Notes: generated from the letters alone by a model not told the origin. Counted from the stretch's first letter, positions 1 through 8,633 are shown. The stretch is DNA of 13,279 nucleotides from DYEC01 sp034434695 (GCA_034434695.1 DAOTYY010000049.1:1-13279); one strand, 5' to 3'. Numbers and translations are program-made.

Positions 1-1
1 C

Positions 2-121
2 TCTCGCCATCGCAGTATCATCAACTTCTTTGTAAATGTGCTGTGCGGCTTGATTGCTTACTGCCGCCGTCCATCAAAACCGTCTTTGGGCTTGGACGAG
101 TACCTGCCCTTGCCCGCCTAA
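2..121 (+). CDS. C-terminal end of an IS transposase (partial)
   Basis: The window opens inside a reading frame that ends with TAA at 119-121 and gives about 39 residues, including HRSIINFFVNVLCGLIAY and a following KPSLGLDEYLPLPA tail. A hydrophobic helix with a His-Arg-Ser start, close to the C-terminus, is reminiscent of the last helix of DDE-type IS transposases (IS4/IS5-like). The IS family is not assigned. The start lies outside the window. An IS-end-like sequence follows about 60 bases downstream, which fits a transposase close to the end of its element. It could instead be the tail of an unrelated protein, because only this short piece is visible. Confidence 0.5.
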   Translation, partial: SRHRSIINFFVNVLCGLIAYCRRPSKPSLGLDEYLPLPA

Positions 122-179
122 CCCGAATTCACGTTAATGATAACAATTTCGGTGAGAAAAATCAATACCGCTATCCGAG

Positions 180-248
180 AGGGTGTTGAAAAAGTCATAT
201 ATGGCGCATATCTATACAAAAAATAGGCTGTTGAACTTTAAAAAGCCC
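180..248. repeat. Two IS-end-like sequences
   Basis: TGTTGAAAAAGTC (184-196) and TGTTGAACTTTAAAAAGCCC (229-248) share the TGTTGAA start followed by an A-rich stretch. Ends beginning with GTTGAA and followed by A-rich sequence are common among IS5-like and related elements. The first lies just after the transposase tail that ends at 121. The second overlaps the stop of the minus-strand frame 238-519. They may be the abutting ends of two elements or two relatives of one terminal repeat. Partner repeats were not found in the window, so the assignment is tentative. Confidence 0.3.
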
Positions 249-519
249 TAAGATTGACCGCCAAGACCCTGTTTTTCGCTCTTCTCTGTATCTTTGCGCT
301 TTGCACCTGCCACGCCAGCTGACGTAACCGCACCCGCTCATCATAAAGGCGCTGATACCCGCCCGAACACGCTTCGGCTAAATCGTCCAGCCGTTGGAGC
401 AACGCGTCGACTACCACTTCAAGACATTTACACCACCAGCCAGCGGCGGGCAAATGTGCGCACCGAGCGGGCAATTTCAACCGCCTAGCGGGCATCCGTT
501 TTATGCAGTTATTCCTCAC
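238..519 (-). CDS. Hypothetical 93-aa reading frame in IS debris
   Basis: This minus-strand frame of 93 residues is Arg/Leu-rich and helical in its second half (LLQRLDDLAEACSGGYQRLYDERVRLRQLAW). It ends inside the IS-end-like sequence at 229-248. I do not recognise a family. Its position downstream of the broken transposase (579-871) on the same strand, running up to a possible element end, suggests it is part of a mobile-element remnant rather than a host gene. No convincing ribosome binding site was seen. It may not be translated. Confidence 0.2.
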   Translation of the reverse strand: MRNNCIKRMPARRLKLPARCAHLPAAGWWCKCLEVVVDALLQRLDDLAEACSGGYQRLYDERVRLRQLAWQVQSAKIQRRAKNRVLAVNLRAF

Positions 520-578
520 GGGAATGTGACTACGCCGTTGCCCTTGACCGTGTCCTTGCCGACCTGAACAATTTCAGC

Positions 579-871
579 CTAGGCAAGCCACTCGCGGCAA
601 TTTTCAATATCCCAACTGTCAAATTGAAAATAGCGCAAAAAGGCTTCCAAATCCTGAAAAAATCGGCGGCGTGTACCTAACGTTTGACGGATGGCACGGT
701 ATTACGGTATTGCTCGTCCACGAGGTCTAAAACCGTGTGAAACAAGAATGCAAGTAAGTTGAGTAAGAGCAACAGAGATGCCAAAAATTGCTTGCCATGT
801 CCAAAATTGTGTTGAAGATGATACCCTTTTGAGAATTGCTGGAGAAATCCATAAGCCAAGTCAAGGGCTTC
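579..871 (-). pseudogene. DDE-type transposase, C-terminal remnant with frameshift
   Basis: Frame one reads GYHLQHNFGHGKQFLASLL followed by LNLLAFLFHTVLDLVDEQYR, then drifts to a stop at 677-679. Skipping eight bases restores the frame: RAIRQTLGTRRRFFQDLEAF, then LRYFQFDSWDIENCREWLA and a stop at 579-581. The NFGHGK, LLNLLAF.HTV and QTLGTRR.FF motifs are ones I recall from the C-terminus of a bacterial IS transposase family; the family name is not assigned. The N-terminal catalytic part is missing, and an in-frame stop (872-874) lies directly upstream. The frameshift comes from an exact 8-bp tandem duplication at 696-711. This is a dead fragment. Confidence 0.75.
696..711. repeat. Exact 8-bp tandem duplication causing the frameshift
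   Basis: ACGGTATT occurs twice back to back (696-703 and 704-711). Deleting one copy gives a continuous transposase frame reading DEQYRAIRQTLGTRR on the minus strand, so the ancestral sequence had one copy. A clean 8-bp duplication is what remains when an element that makes 8-bp target duplications inserts and is then lost, but simple slippage is an alternative. Confidence 0.7.
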
Positions 872-1061
872 TTAAGGAACTAATCTGGATAAAAACACGC
901 TGGTCGAGGAGGAGCATAGATTTGCAAGAAAACAGTTACGTGCCATTTCGCTATCCGTTACGGATACTTACGGGGCTTGGATATTCAAGCCAGGGCTGCC
1001 GTCAACCAGCCTATAGTCTCGGATGCGGTTCTACCTCAGAGCCAGGAACAAGCTATCGGCT
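872..1061. other. Non-coding or decayed stretch downstream of the operon
   Basis: No recognisable gene was found here. On the plus strand a 47-codon open stretch (876-1016) contains AISLSVTDTYGAWIFKPGLP, which looks protein-like but matches no family I know. A short hairpin (TATCCG tta CGGATA, 952-966) has no T-tract on either side, so it is not a convincing terminator for the operon that ends at 1062. Confidence 0.35.
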
Positions 1062-2615
1062 TTAGCCAACAGTTGTTGACTCATCCACTAAATGATCACT
1101 AAGATAATGCATTAAGGACTTCGTTCGCTTGTAAAGACCGCGGAAAACCGGATAGTAAACGTCGTAAACCGCCTTATTTTGAGGGTTTGGTTTGATAATT
1201 TCTTTAACCCTAACCCAGCGCTTGATCTCCGAAAGGTTCTGAAACAATCCGATTCCTGTAGCAGCCAGAAAGGCATCCCCATAGCTGGCGCCAATTTGTT
1301 GTTCTGGAACCTCAAGCTCGATATTGCCTACATCCGAGATAATTTGCAGCCAGAGCGGATTTTTTGTTCCTCCCCCAACTGCTATAACCCGTTTTGGCTG
1401 GACTCCTTCTTCTTTCATCACTTCAAAGTTATGGCGGATTCCATAAGCGACCCCTTCGAGAAGAGCGCGATATATATCGCCTTTGGAGTGTTTAAGGGTC
1501 AAACCGAACCAGACTCCTTTTGCTTTGGGATCATGAATTGGGGTACGCTCTCCCTCGAAATACGGGAGCGCAACCAGGCCTCGCGCGCCAACCGGTGAAG
1601 CGGCAGCCAATTTTGCCAGTTTGGCATAGGCATCTTCGCCGCCCTTGTTTTCATCCGCAATTTCCATCTGAGCAAACTGATCACGGAACCAGGTGGTCAA
1701 ACTTCCACTAGTAGACATTCCACCCAGGAACGAAAATGCGCCGTCTTCAAGAAAATTTGCGGTCCAGAAATTGTGTGTTTTATATAATTCGGCTGTTTTC
1801 ATGATAAAAAATACGCTACTGCCCAGCATCAGCATCATATCGCCAAACTCTGCCACACCTGCACTGATTGCTTCTGCAGCTGCATCGGTCGTACCTGCCA
1901 CAACTGGGGTGCCCGCGGCTAATCCAGTTTCGCGCGCTGCTTCATCTGTTACCCTCCCAACCACTTCGTAACTCCAGTATGCCTCTGGCAGGCGCTCCAG
2001 AGGCGTAATCCAATCTGCCGCTTGTTTATCCCACTTCTGCATGGTGGTGTTGTAAAGAGGGGCATAACTGGCAGCGGTATAAATATCTATTGAAGTTTTA
2101 CCAGTCAATTTGTATACCAGATAGGCTTCACTGGTAAGAAACCAACGAGCTCTTTTGTATACCTCTGGCTCATGATTGCGTATCCAGAGAATTTTAGGAC
2201 CGGAAGCCTGGGAGCTTAAGTTCAATCCACTGATTTTGAAAATGGTATCCCTACCCAACTGCCGTTCAAGATATTTAATCTCCCGAGTAGCTCGAGTATC
2301 AATACCATAAAGGATTGCCGGACGTAGTGGATTGCCATGGTCATCAATGGGTAAGACACAAGGACCAATGGCACTTGTGCCAATTGCAAGAATCTCTTTT
2401 GGTTTTACACCAGTTTTCTGTAACAAATTTCGAACAATTGTGACAAAATCATGCCACCACACTTTATCCGCGTTATGCTCCACAAAGCCTGGTCTGGGCA
2501 TATCCAGTCCATGAGGCTGCGTATCACTTGCAATAACACTACCATCCGGTCTTACAATGACACCTTTGGAAGAATATGTGCCAATATCAACACCAATCAG
2601 ATAACCTTGCGACAT
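1062..2615 (-). CDS. FGGY-family carbohydrate kinase (divergent xylulokinase-like)
   Basis: This 517-residue protein is full length for the FGGY sugar-kinase family, which transfers phosphate from ATP to a sugar hydroxyl in the cytoplasm. The N-terminal ATPase-fold strand is GVDIGTYSSKG (8-18). The presumed catalytic Asp is D244 in AGTTDAAAEA. The C-terminal half carries LPYFEGERTP and the VGGGTKNPLWLQ motif. The usual xylulokinase GQMHG and W-x-DQR motifs are replaced by GTSAIGPC (79-86) and YGIDTRA (103-109), so the substrate is probably not plain D-xylulose. It is the last gene of the operon, 48 bases after the regulator. A strong Shine-Dalgarno (AGGAGGAGG, 2621-2629) lies 5 bases before the ATG. 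Substrate unknown; a ketose or sugar acid kinase are both possible. Confidence 0.85.
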   Translation of the reverse strand: MSQGYLIGVDIGTYSSKGVIVRPDGSVIASDTQPHGLDMPRPGFVEHNADKVWWHDFVTIVRNLLQKTGVKPKEILAIGTSAIGPCVLPIDDHGNPLRPAILYGIDTRATREIKYLERQLGRDTIFKISGLNLSSQASGPKILWIRNHEPEVYKRARWFLTSEAYLVYKLTGKTSIDIYTAASYAPLYNTTMQKWDKQAADWITPLERLPEAYWSYEVVGRVTDEAARETGLAAGTPVVAGTTDAAAEAISAGVAEFGDMMLMLGSSVFFIMKTAELYKTHNFWTANFLEDGAFSFLGGMSTSGSLTTWFRDQFAQMEIADENKGGEDAYAKLAKLAAASPVGARGLVALPYFEGERTPIHDPKAKGVWFGLTLKHSKGDIYRALLEGVAYGIRHNFEVMKEEGVQPKRVIAVGGGTKNPLWLQIISDVGNIELEVPEQQIGASYGDAFLAATGIGLFQNLSEIKRWVRVKEIIKPNPQNKAVYDVYYPVFRGLYKRTKSLMHYLSDHLVDESTTVG

Positions 2616-2663
2616 GTCAACCTCCTCCTGGGATCGGGAATGATTAAAAAGCTCTCTAGAGGA

Positions 2664-3611
2664 TCAGTTAGCTTCAAGTAGTTTCCGTCCACTAATGGGA
2701 TCAGTAATCAAGATATTAATAAGCCGACCGCGCACTGCACCTAAGACGGCAGCAAATTTACTGTTACCACCCGCAACTCCAACCACTCGAGGTAAAGACC
2801 GTAGTGTATCAAGGCTGATACCAATCACTCGATCGTCAATTTCGGAATGAACGGGATTCCCATTTACATCGTAGAAGTGAATGCTAATTTCACCAACGGC
2901 GCCAGCTTTTTTCAACAAATCAACTTCCTGCTGGGTAATAATTTTTCCCCCGCGTACAAGCAACGAATTCGATGTCATTGTTCCAATACCGACGAAAGCA
3001 ATATTAACTTTGGCAGCACTTTCCAATGCTTGGGCAATATAAGGATCAGAACGGAGCAATTGAGCCGATTCGGCCGATTTAACGATACCGGGGGCAGGCA
3101 ACAAGCGTAGTGTAGCGCCTAATGCCACTGAAAGCCGTCTGACCATCTCTGTAACATAAACCTCTGAGTCCGGTTCACCAAGCCCACCTACCAATTGCAC
3201 TACTACTGCATCCTTTCTTTTTACGTCCGTCACATGGTCAACCATCGCCGAGAGCGTAGTTCCCCAAGTCAAACCTATCGTATCACCATCCAAGACAACA
3301 CGGTTAAGATACTTTGCCGCAACAATGCCTAATTCTCTTGAAACCACTTGTGGAGAATCTGGTTCACTCACATGCCCGATCACCACCTCCAGCAGTCCAA
3401 AACGAGCCTCCAGCGCTTGCTCCAACTCTGAGAAATCTCCCGGCTCTTGAATGACTGAAATTTTTACTACACCTTTTTGACGCGCTTCCTGCAATAATCG
3501 CGAAACTTTTGGACGAGAAAGACGCATATGTTCTGCTATGGTTTCCTGCGTCAATCCGCTCTCATAATAGAGCTTGGCTATCTTGATCATTAGGTGCAGA
3601 TTTTCATCCAT
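2664..3611 (-). CDS. SorC-family sugar-responsive transcriptional regulator
   Basis: This 315-residue protein has an N-terminal helix-turn-helix (about 20-49: LTQETIAEHMRLSRPKVSRL). A SorC/CggR-type effector-binding domain follows, with typical segments such as VQLVGGLG, NIAFVGIGTM, GAVGEISIHFYD, RVVGVAGG and a C-terminal NILITD. SorC proteins usually bind phosphorylated sugars and act as tetrameric repressors or activators of sugar operons; LsrR, DeoR of Bacillus and SorC belong here. The start codon overlaps the end of the rhamnulokinase gene by 8 bases (ATGGATGA), so translation is probably coupled. Its likely target is the nested palindrome at 12098-12141 over the operon promoter, which would make it autoregulated. 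Effector identity is not visible; a ketose phosphate made by one of the neighbouring kinases is the simplest guess. Confidence 0.9.
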   Translation of the reverse strand: MDENLHLMIKIAKLYYESGLTQETIAEHMRLSRPKVSRLLQEARQKGVVKISVIQEPGDFSELEQALEARFGLLEVVIGHVSEPDSPQVVSRELGIVAAKYLNRVVLDGDTIGLTWGTTLSAMVDHVTDVKRKDAVVVQLVGGLGEPDSEVYVTEMVRRLSVALGATLRLLPAPGIVKSAESAQLLRSDPYIAQALESAAKVNIAFVGIGTMTSNSLLVRGGKIITQQEVDLLKKAGAVGEISIHFYDVNGNPVHSEIDDRVIGISLDTLRSLPRVVGVAGGNSKFAAVLGAVRGRLINILITDPISGRKLLEAN

Positions 3612-5115
3612 TCTGTTTTCCAGTGCCTTTCAGCTCGCTATAGCGCTGACAACACTCTTCCCAGGGAGAAGAATTTTCGGGAGTAAAAAACTCCAGTTCA
3701 AAAGAATCTCGAACAACCTGTCGCAAGTCTTCCAAAGAAGATAGGTGTCCCAGTCCCATTGCTTGGACCAACAAGTTACCAGTCGCAGTCGCCTCAACAG
3801 GGCCGGCAATGACCAGACGATTTGTTGCATCAGCAGTCATTTGGTTAAGTAAGCGATTGCGAGAGCCTCCGCCGATGATATGAATGACTTCAAGATGCTT
3901 CCCAAGAAGGTTCTCTAAGACAAGTAATAATCCACGATACTGACAAGCAAGGCTTTCAAGTACACAGCGAACAATTTCGCCCTCAGTTTGTGGAATTCGT
4001 TGTCCGGTTTTCTGACAATATGCCTGAATACGTGCAGGCATGTCTCCAGGGTCAAGGAAATCTGGTGCAGCTACCCAAACGAGCGGGCCAAACGCAGGAG
4101 CTTCTACTGCCATTGCCGTGAGTTCATCATAGGTGTAAAGACGTCCACGCCGCGCCCACTCGCTACGACATTGTTGCAACAGCCACATTCCGGGAACAAT
4201 CTTCAGAAAGCGTGTCTGATTGCCAATGCCGCCTTCATTGGTCAGGTTGTTAGCCAATGCCTCAGCAGTGATCATGGGCTTTTCAAGCTCCACTCCTACC
4301 AGTGACCATGTCCCAGAGCTGATATACATGTAGTGAGGAGTACGCACCGGAATTGAAGCTACCGCACTACCTGTGTCATGACAAACTGGAGCCACAACTG
4401 GAATCTCACCGCAATCACTTTGCTTCGCCAGCCAGCCATGCAGCTTACCGATCACCGTTCCCGACGGCACCACACGCTGGAAAAGATGAAGAGGAATATC
4501 TAGGCGCTTCAAAAGATCCCACGCCCAATCATGATGCACAGGATCATAACATTGCGAGGTTGTAGCAATGGAGAACTCACTAACTTTTTCGCCGGATAAC
4601 CAAAAGTGAAATAGATCAGGCAGCATCAAGAGCGAATGAGCAGCATCCAATAGTGGCTTTTCCTGTTGGACAAATGCTAGAAGCTGATACAGGGTGTTGT
4701 ACTGCACGAAAAGATTGCCGGTATACGAATAGATCTCTTCACATGGTACACGCGAAAAAGCTACTTCGATCATGCCATCAGTACGCCGATCACGGTAATG
4801 GTAAGGATTAGTAATCAAGCGATCATTAACATCGAGCAAAGCACAGTCAACACCCCACGTATCCACCCCAACACTAGTTAATGCCATGCCATATTGCGCC
4901 CCTGCTTTTTGTAATCCATTTTGGAGCTCACTCCAGATATGAAGGACGTCGCTGTAAAGGTTATTCCCAACCCGAATTGGACTATTCGGAATCCGATGAA
5001 TTTCTTCTACCTTCAACTGTCTACCATCAAAGTGCCCAATAATGACTCGAACGCTCTCTGCACCGAGGTCAAATGCAAGCAGGTGAAGACAATTTTTTCT
5101 TTTCATCATCCACAA
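3604..5115 (-). CDS. rhaB: Rhamnulokinase (FGGY family)
   Basis: This protein of about 503 residues resembles E. coli RhaB along its length. Shared motifs are DLGAES (16-21), DTWGVD (85-90), YRDRRT, FNTLYQL-like YNTLYQL, HDTGSA with the presumed catalytic Asp, SSGTWSLVG, NEGG, IGGGSRN and AGPVEATATGN. RhaB phosphorylates L-rhamnulose at O1, making the substrate of the class II aldolase at the head of the operon. The longest frame begins with TTG at 5113-5115. The ATGs at 5107-5109 and 5104-5106 are more likely starts, though none has a good Shine-Dalgarno. The gene begins shortly after the xylulokinase-like gene and overlaps the regulator by 8 bases. The RhaB clade also contains enzymes acting on L-fuculose or other ketoses, so the exact sugar is inferred. 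Confidence 0.9.
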   Translation of the reverse strand: MWMMKRKNCLHLLAFDLGAESVRVIIGHFDGRQLKVEEIHRIPNSPIRVGNNLYSDVLHIWSELQNGLQKAGAQYGMALTSVGVDTWGVDCALLDVNDRLITNPYHYRDRRTDGMIEVAFSRVPCEEIYSYTGNLFVQYNTLYQLLAFVQQEKPLLDAAHSLLMLPDLFHFWLSGEKVSEFSIATTSQCYDPVHHDWAWDLLKRLDIPLHLFQRVVPSGTVIGKLHGWLAKQSDCGEIPVVAPVCHDTGSAVASIPVRTPHYMYISSGTWSLVGVELEKPMITAEALANNLTNEGGIGNQTRFLKIVPGMWLLQQCRSEWARRGRLYTYDELTAMAVEAPAFGPLVWVAAPDFLDPGDMPARIQAYCQKTGQRIPQTEGEIVRCVLESLACQYRGLLLVLENLLGKHLEVIHIIGGGSRNRLLNQMTADATNRLVIAGPVEATATGNLLVQAMGLGHLSSLEDLRQVVRDSFELEFFTPENSSPWEECCQRYSELKGTGKQNG

Positions 5116-5128
5116 AAATCACAGATCA

Positions 5129-6652
5129 TTACGCGGTTAATTCGGCAGAGCGGCGAAACATGGGCTTAAGGCGCTCATATAACTCTAAAAAGAGAGGATA
5201 TTGTCTTTCATATACCGCTTCCCCTTCTGGGTAATATACCTGCCTGTCCGTTGCAACCATTCGGTCAATAACCTCATCCACTGAGGAATATATTCCCAAT
5301 GCCTTACCACATAACAGAATATTACCCAGGTTTGCTGTGTCCCGTACGCTTACAGTGGTCACCATTTTACGTAAAATCTTACCCAATATATTCAGCCAAT
5401 GCTGACTTTTCAAACCGCCACCCACAGCACGAACCTCATCAACTTTGATTCCTAATGCCTCTACAGTCTCAATGTTGTTACGCAAAGCGAATGAGACTCC
5501 TTCCATGATTGCTTTAATAAAATCAGCCTTTTCAGATTGCAAGCCGATACCGTAAAAAACGCCTCGCGCTACAGGGTCCCAGTATGGCGTTCGCTCGCCA
5601 TTGAGGTAGGGCAAGAAAATCAGTCCTCTACAGCCATCTGGTACATTGGTTATTACCTCGTTATAGCGGTTAAAGATATCTTCAGAAGCTGCAAACGGCT
5701 TATCCGCTTGATCAAAAGCGTTCTTAAACCAGTGCAGAGACTCACCCGCGGTTTGCATAATTCCTAAAGTTACCCATCGGTTCCGAAGACAGTAGTGCCA
5801 GCACAAGGTGCGATTTTGAACATCGGGCAGCGGCCGGTCAGAACAAACTGTAATCACTCCGGCCGTGCCAATAATCAAAGTTACCTGGCCAGGTCTAACC
5901 ATGCCGGCGCCAAGCGCTGAGGCTGAATTATCTGAACTGCCATTAGCGACGGGGATTCCCTCTTTCAGTCCAGTGATCTGCGCTGCAGTCTTAGTCACGC
6001 GTCCAATAATCTCATCCGAAGGGAGGGCGACAGGGAACAGTTCTTGAGGAATATCAAAGAATTTAAAGGCTGCTTCAGACCAGGCTTCCTTCTGAACATC
6101 GAATAACAGCGTCCCGCTGGCTTCAGCGAAGTCAATTGCCTTCTGACCTGTTAACAAGTACTTTAGATAATCTTTCGCAATCAAAACGCTCTTCAACTGC
6201 GTCCAAACTTCGGGTTCGTTTTCCTGCACCCATTTTAGATGTAACGCAGTGTAAGTAGTTGAGGCAAAATTGGAGGTTTCTCGGAAGATTAACTCATGCG
6301 CTGCCGTGTCCTGACGAATCCGCTCCACAATGTTGCCCGATCGTTGATCCATCCAGGTAATAGCCGGTCGTAGTAGTTGATCATCACTGCCTAGATAGAC
6401 TTGGGTATGCATCTGTCCACAAAGACCAATGCCTGCAACCCGATCAAATTCTTGCGGAAAACGCTGCTTTAGGTTTTGAACAGCACTGACGAACCCTTTC
6501 CACCATTCCTGCGGATCCTGTTCAGCAAATCCCGACCGGGGGACTAAAATGGGATACTCCCGACTTTCACTTCCTAGAAGTTGCCCTTCCTCGGTAAAAA
6601 GCGCAACTTTAAGGCTCGTGGTACCTAAATCCACTCCCAACAAGTAGTTCAT
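5129..6652 (-). CDS. xylB: Xylulokinase-like FGGY kinase
   Basis: This 507-residue protein has all the landmarks of xylulokinase: GVDLGTTSLK (6-15), GQMH (79-82), WMDQR (100-104), the presumed catalytic Asp D241 in NGSSDNSASAL, LPYLNGERTPYWDP and VGGGLKSQHW. Xylulokinase converts D-xylulose to D-xylulose 5-phosphate for the pentose phosphate pathway. The residue after GQMH is Thr instead of the usual Gly, a small change near the sugar site. The gene overlaps the upstream permease gene by 4 bases (ATGA) and has a GGAG ribosome site inside that gene, so it is co-translated with the transporter. In this operon it might act on another ketose such as L-fuculose, ribulose or a deoxy sugar. The gene symbol reflects family resemblance only. 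Confidence 0.82.
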   Translation of the reverse strand: MNYLLGVDLGTTSLKVALFTEEGQLLGSESREYPILVPRSGFAEQDPQEWWKGFVSAVQNLKQRFPQEFDRVAGIGLCGQMHTQVYLGSDDQLLRPAITWMDQRSGNIVERIRQDTAAHELIFRETSNFASTTYTALHLKWVQENEPEVWTQLKSVLIAKDYLKYLLTGQKAIDFAEASGTLLFDVQKEAWSEAAFKFFDIPQELFPVALPSDEIIGRVTKTAAQITGLKEGIPVANGSSDNSASALGAGMVRPGQVTLIIGTAGVITVCSDRPLPDVQNRTLCWHYCLRNRWVTLGIMQTAGESLHWFKNAFDQADKPFAASEDIFNRYNEVITNVPDGCRGLIFLPYLNGERTPYWDPVARGVFYGIGLQSEKADFIKAIMEGVSFALRNNIETVEALGIKVDEVRAVGGGLKSQHWLNILGKILRKMVTTVSVRDTANLGNILLCGKALGIYSSVDEVIDRMVATDRQVYYPEGEAVYERQYPLFLELYERLKPMFRRSAELTA

Positions 6653-7629
6653 GTCATGTATCTCCGTTCCTGATAGCGTTCAATCAGATACTTCACGACC
6701 ATCACGAAGATCAGAACCATGCCCCACAGGGCAATTGTCAAAAAATTACTCACACCCATAAGATTCAAACCACTAGAGATCATCTGTAAGATGATGAGAG
6801 CCAAAACCAGACCCGAAACCCGGCCAAAACCACCCGCGGCGCTGACCCCGCCTAACACAGAAGCAAGCACTGTCAAAAGCAAATAAGACTCACCGTAATC
6901 AGCTTTTGCCGAGTTAAAGCGGGAAATCATAACCACAGAGGCAATTCCAGAATACAATCCGGAAATTAGATAAGTGCGCAAGATAACTGAGCGATTGTTG
7001 ACACCTGAATAATGACAGGCAACGGGATTGGAACCAATCAGGTAAATTCTCATGCCCAAAGGGGTATGCTGTAATATGACACCCATGATAGATGCGCAAG
7101 CCAAAAAAATCAGAATAGGCACTGGAATTCCACCAACGTTGCCATTACCGATAACCTGCATTGCCACTGGAAAACCGGAAATCACATATCCCTTCGTCAA
7201 CACGATCGCAATACCGCTGACCATGATCATGGTACCTAAAGTTGCCAGGATGGGGGACATGTCAACAAAAGCAATCAGTGCACCGTTCAGCACCCCAACC
7301 AACGTGGATACGAAAAGTCCCGCTATTATTGCTATCAGCACCAACCCGACACCGCCTGGTCCAGTAGTCTCCGGCGCAATGCCCGACGTCATAATCATTG
7401 CCATAATAATTCCTGCAAGGTTTGCAGTGGCTATTATGGAAAGGTTGATACCAGAAGTGAGCATGGTGATCATCATAGCCAGGGAGAGTATTCCCAATTC
7501 AGGCATTTGAAATGCCATGGATTGGAAATTGTTAAGACTCAGGAAATTTGAGCCGTTGAGCAGGCTCATCAGTACCAAAACACCGATAAGAACTAGCAAT
7601 AAGACAGAGAATTCAGATGCCTTGCTCAT
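6649..7629 (-). CDS. Sugar ABC transporter permease (RbsC/RhaQ-type)
   Basis: This 326-residue, very hydrophobic protein belongs to the branched-chain/ribose permease family (BPD_transp_2). It has about eight to ten membrane segments, a conserved LATLGTM stretch near the middle, the cytoplasmic loop GSNPVACHYSGVNNRSVILRT that contacts the ATPase, and GGVSAAGGFGRVSGLVLA near the C-terminus. It should form the membrane channel together with the permease encoded just upstream. The start overlaps the stop of that gene by 4 bases (ATGA), with AGGAGG inside the upstream gene. It ends in a 4-base overlap with the kinase gene. Substrate is inferred from neighbours: a rhamnose- or fucose-like sugar. 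Confidence 0.9.
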   Translation of the reverse strand: MSKASEFSVLLLVLIGVLVLMSLLNGSNFLSLNNFQSMAFQMPELGILSLAMMITMLTSGINLSIIATANLAGIIMAMIMTSGIAPETTGPGGVGLVLIAIIAGLFVSTLVGVLNGALIAFVDMSPILATLGTMIMVSGIAIVLTKGYVISGFPVAMQVIGNGNVGGIPVPILIFLACASIMGVILQHTPLGMRIYLIGSNPVACHYSGVNNRSVILRTYLISGLYSGIASVVMISRFNSAKADYGESYLLLTVLASVLGGVSAAGGFGRVSGLVLALIILQMISSGLNLMGVSNFLTIALWGMVLIFVMVVKYLIERYQERRYMT

Positions 7630-8633
7630 CTCACTTCCTCCTCGATAATGACACGTTGTCGTGAGAATAGCCTGCGCCGGTATGTGCTTGCGCCAACACT
7701 GAGCAAAATGGTCAGTCCGATAAATACCTTATACCAGAATGAAGGCACGTGCATCAGAGTCAATCCGTTTCCTAGAATAGCGATCAGCGAGACACCCAGA
7801 AAAGTTCCAAACATGCTGCCTGTACCCCCACTCAGGCTGGCACCACCCAATACAACAGCAGCAATCACATCCAATTCTTTTCCTACTAGTGCATTCGGCG
7901 CAACTGTTTGAACAAGAAGCGCTTGTATTACACTGGCAATCCCAGCCATGAACCCCATAGACGAATACACAAATAAATGTAGTCCCATCAAGTTGAAGCC
8001 AGCCCGGTGTGCAGAAGCCATATTGCCCCCCATGGCATAAACACTACGACCGATAATCGTGTAACGCAAAATAAACCATCCCAACAACATTGCAGCAAAC
8101 CAAATCAAGGTGATTAAAGAAAACCCATAAGGTGTCCCACCGCGATTAGTCAGGGTAAATACATTAATCTCGGCAAAGTCGCTAAACCATTGCGGAAAGC
8201 CGTATAGCCATTTTCCTTGAGAAAGAACCGTAAGTATGCCGTAGTAAATGTTCATGGTCGCAATGGTGGTGATAATACTGGGAATTCGAAAGAAATAGAT
8301 AATGGCAGCGTTGATCATGCCCAGTGCAACGCCTATAAGTCCGGCAATTAAGAAGATCAAAACAATATTCAGCTTGTCACCCGCCTTCAATAAAAGAACC
8401 GCAACGGTATACCCTGTAATTGTGGCAATGGCTGTAAAAGAAATATCAATTCCACCTGATATCAAAACAAACAATACGCCAACAGCAAATGTCCCCATCA
8501 GTGCATAGCTTCTCAAGAGTCCAAAGAGATTTTCGAGCGTAAGAAAATCTGGATTGACCAAAGTGATCACAATCGAAAGAATAACGACTGCAATCAAGAC
8601 ATAGGTTTCATGGTAAGAGAAAATTTTCTTCAT
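7626..8633 (-). CDS. Sugar ABC transporter permease (RbsC/RhaP-type)
   Basis: This 335-residue integral membrane protein is the first of the two permeases. It begins with a short cytoplasmic tail and a long hydrophobic helix, carries LISGGIDIS in the second or third segment, a coupling-loop region GGNMASAHRAGFNLMGL, and the family hallmark LGGASLSGGTGSMFGTFLG. A charged C-terminal tail (YRRRLFSRQRVIIEEEV) lies in the cytoplasm. Heterodimeric permeases of this type are known from rhamnose and AI-2 (Lsr) importers, whereas ribose RbsC is a homodimer. The gene starts 12 bases after the ATPase gene with only a weak ribosome site, so coupling to the ATPase is likely. Confidence 0.9.
   Translation of the reverse strand: MKKIFSYHETYVLIAVVILSIVITLVNPDFLTLENLFGLLRSYALMGTFAVGVLFVLISGGIDISFTAIATITGYTVAVLLLKAGDKLNIVLIFLIAGLIGVALGMINAAIIYFFRIPSIITTIATMNIYYGILTVLSQGKWLYGFPQWFSDFAEINVFTLTNRGGTPYGFSLITLIWFAAMLLGWFILRYTIIGRSVYAMGGNMASAHRAGFNLMGLHLFVYSSMGFMAGIASVIQALLVQTVAPNALVGKELDVIAAVVLGGASLSGGTGSMFGTFLGVSLIAILGNGLTLMHVPSFWYKVFIGLTILLSVGASTYRRRLFSRQRVIIEEEVR

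Noticed and set aside
778..1065. A 95-residue plus-strand reading frame.
   Set aside because: Its first third is antisense to the transposase remnant and no coding features or ribosome site were seen.
7052..7510. A 152-residue plus-strand reading frame.
   Set aside because: It is the antisense shadow of a permease gene, with the repetitive hydrophobic composition expected from that.
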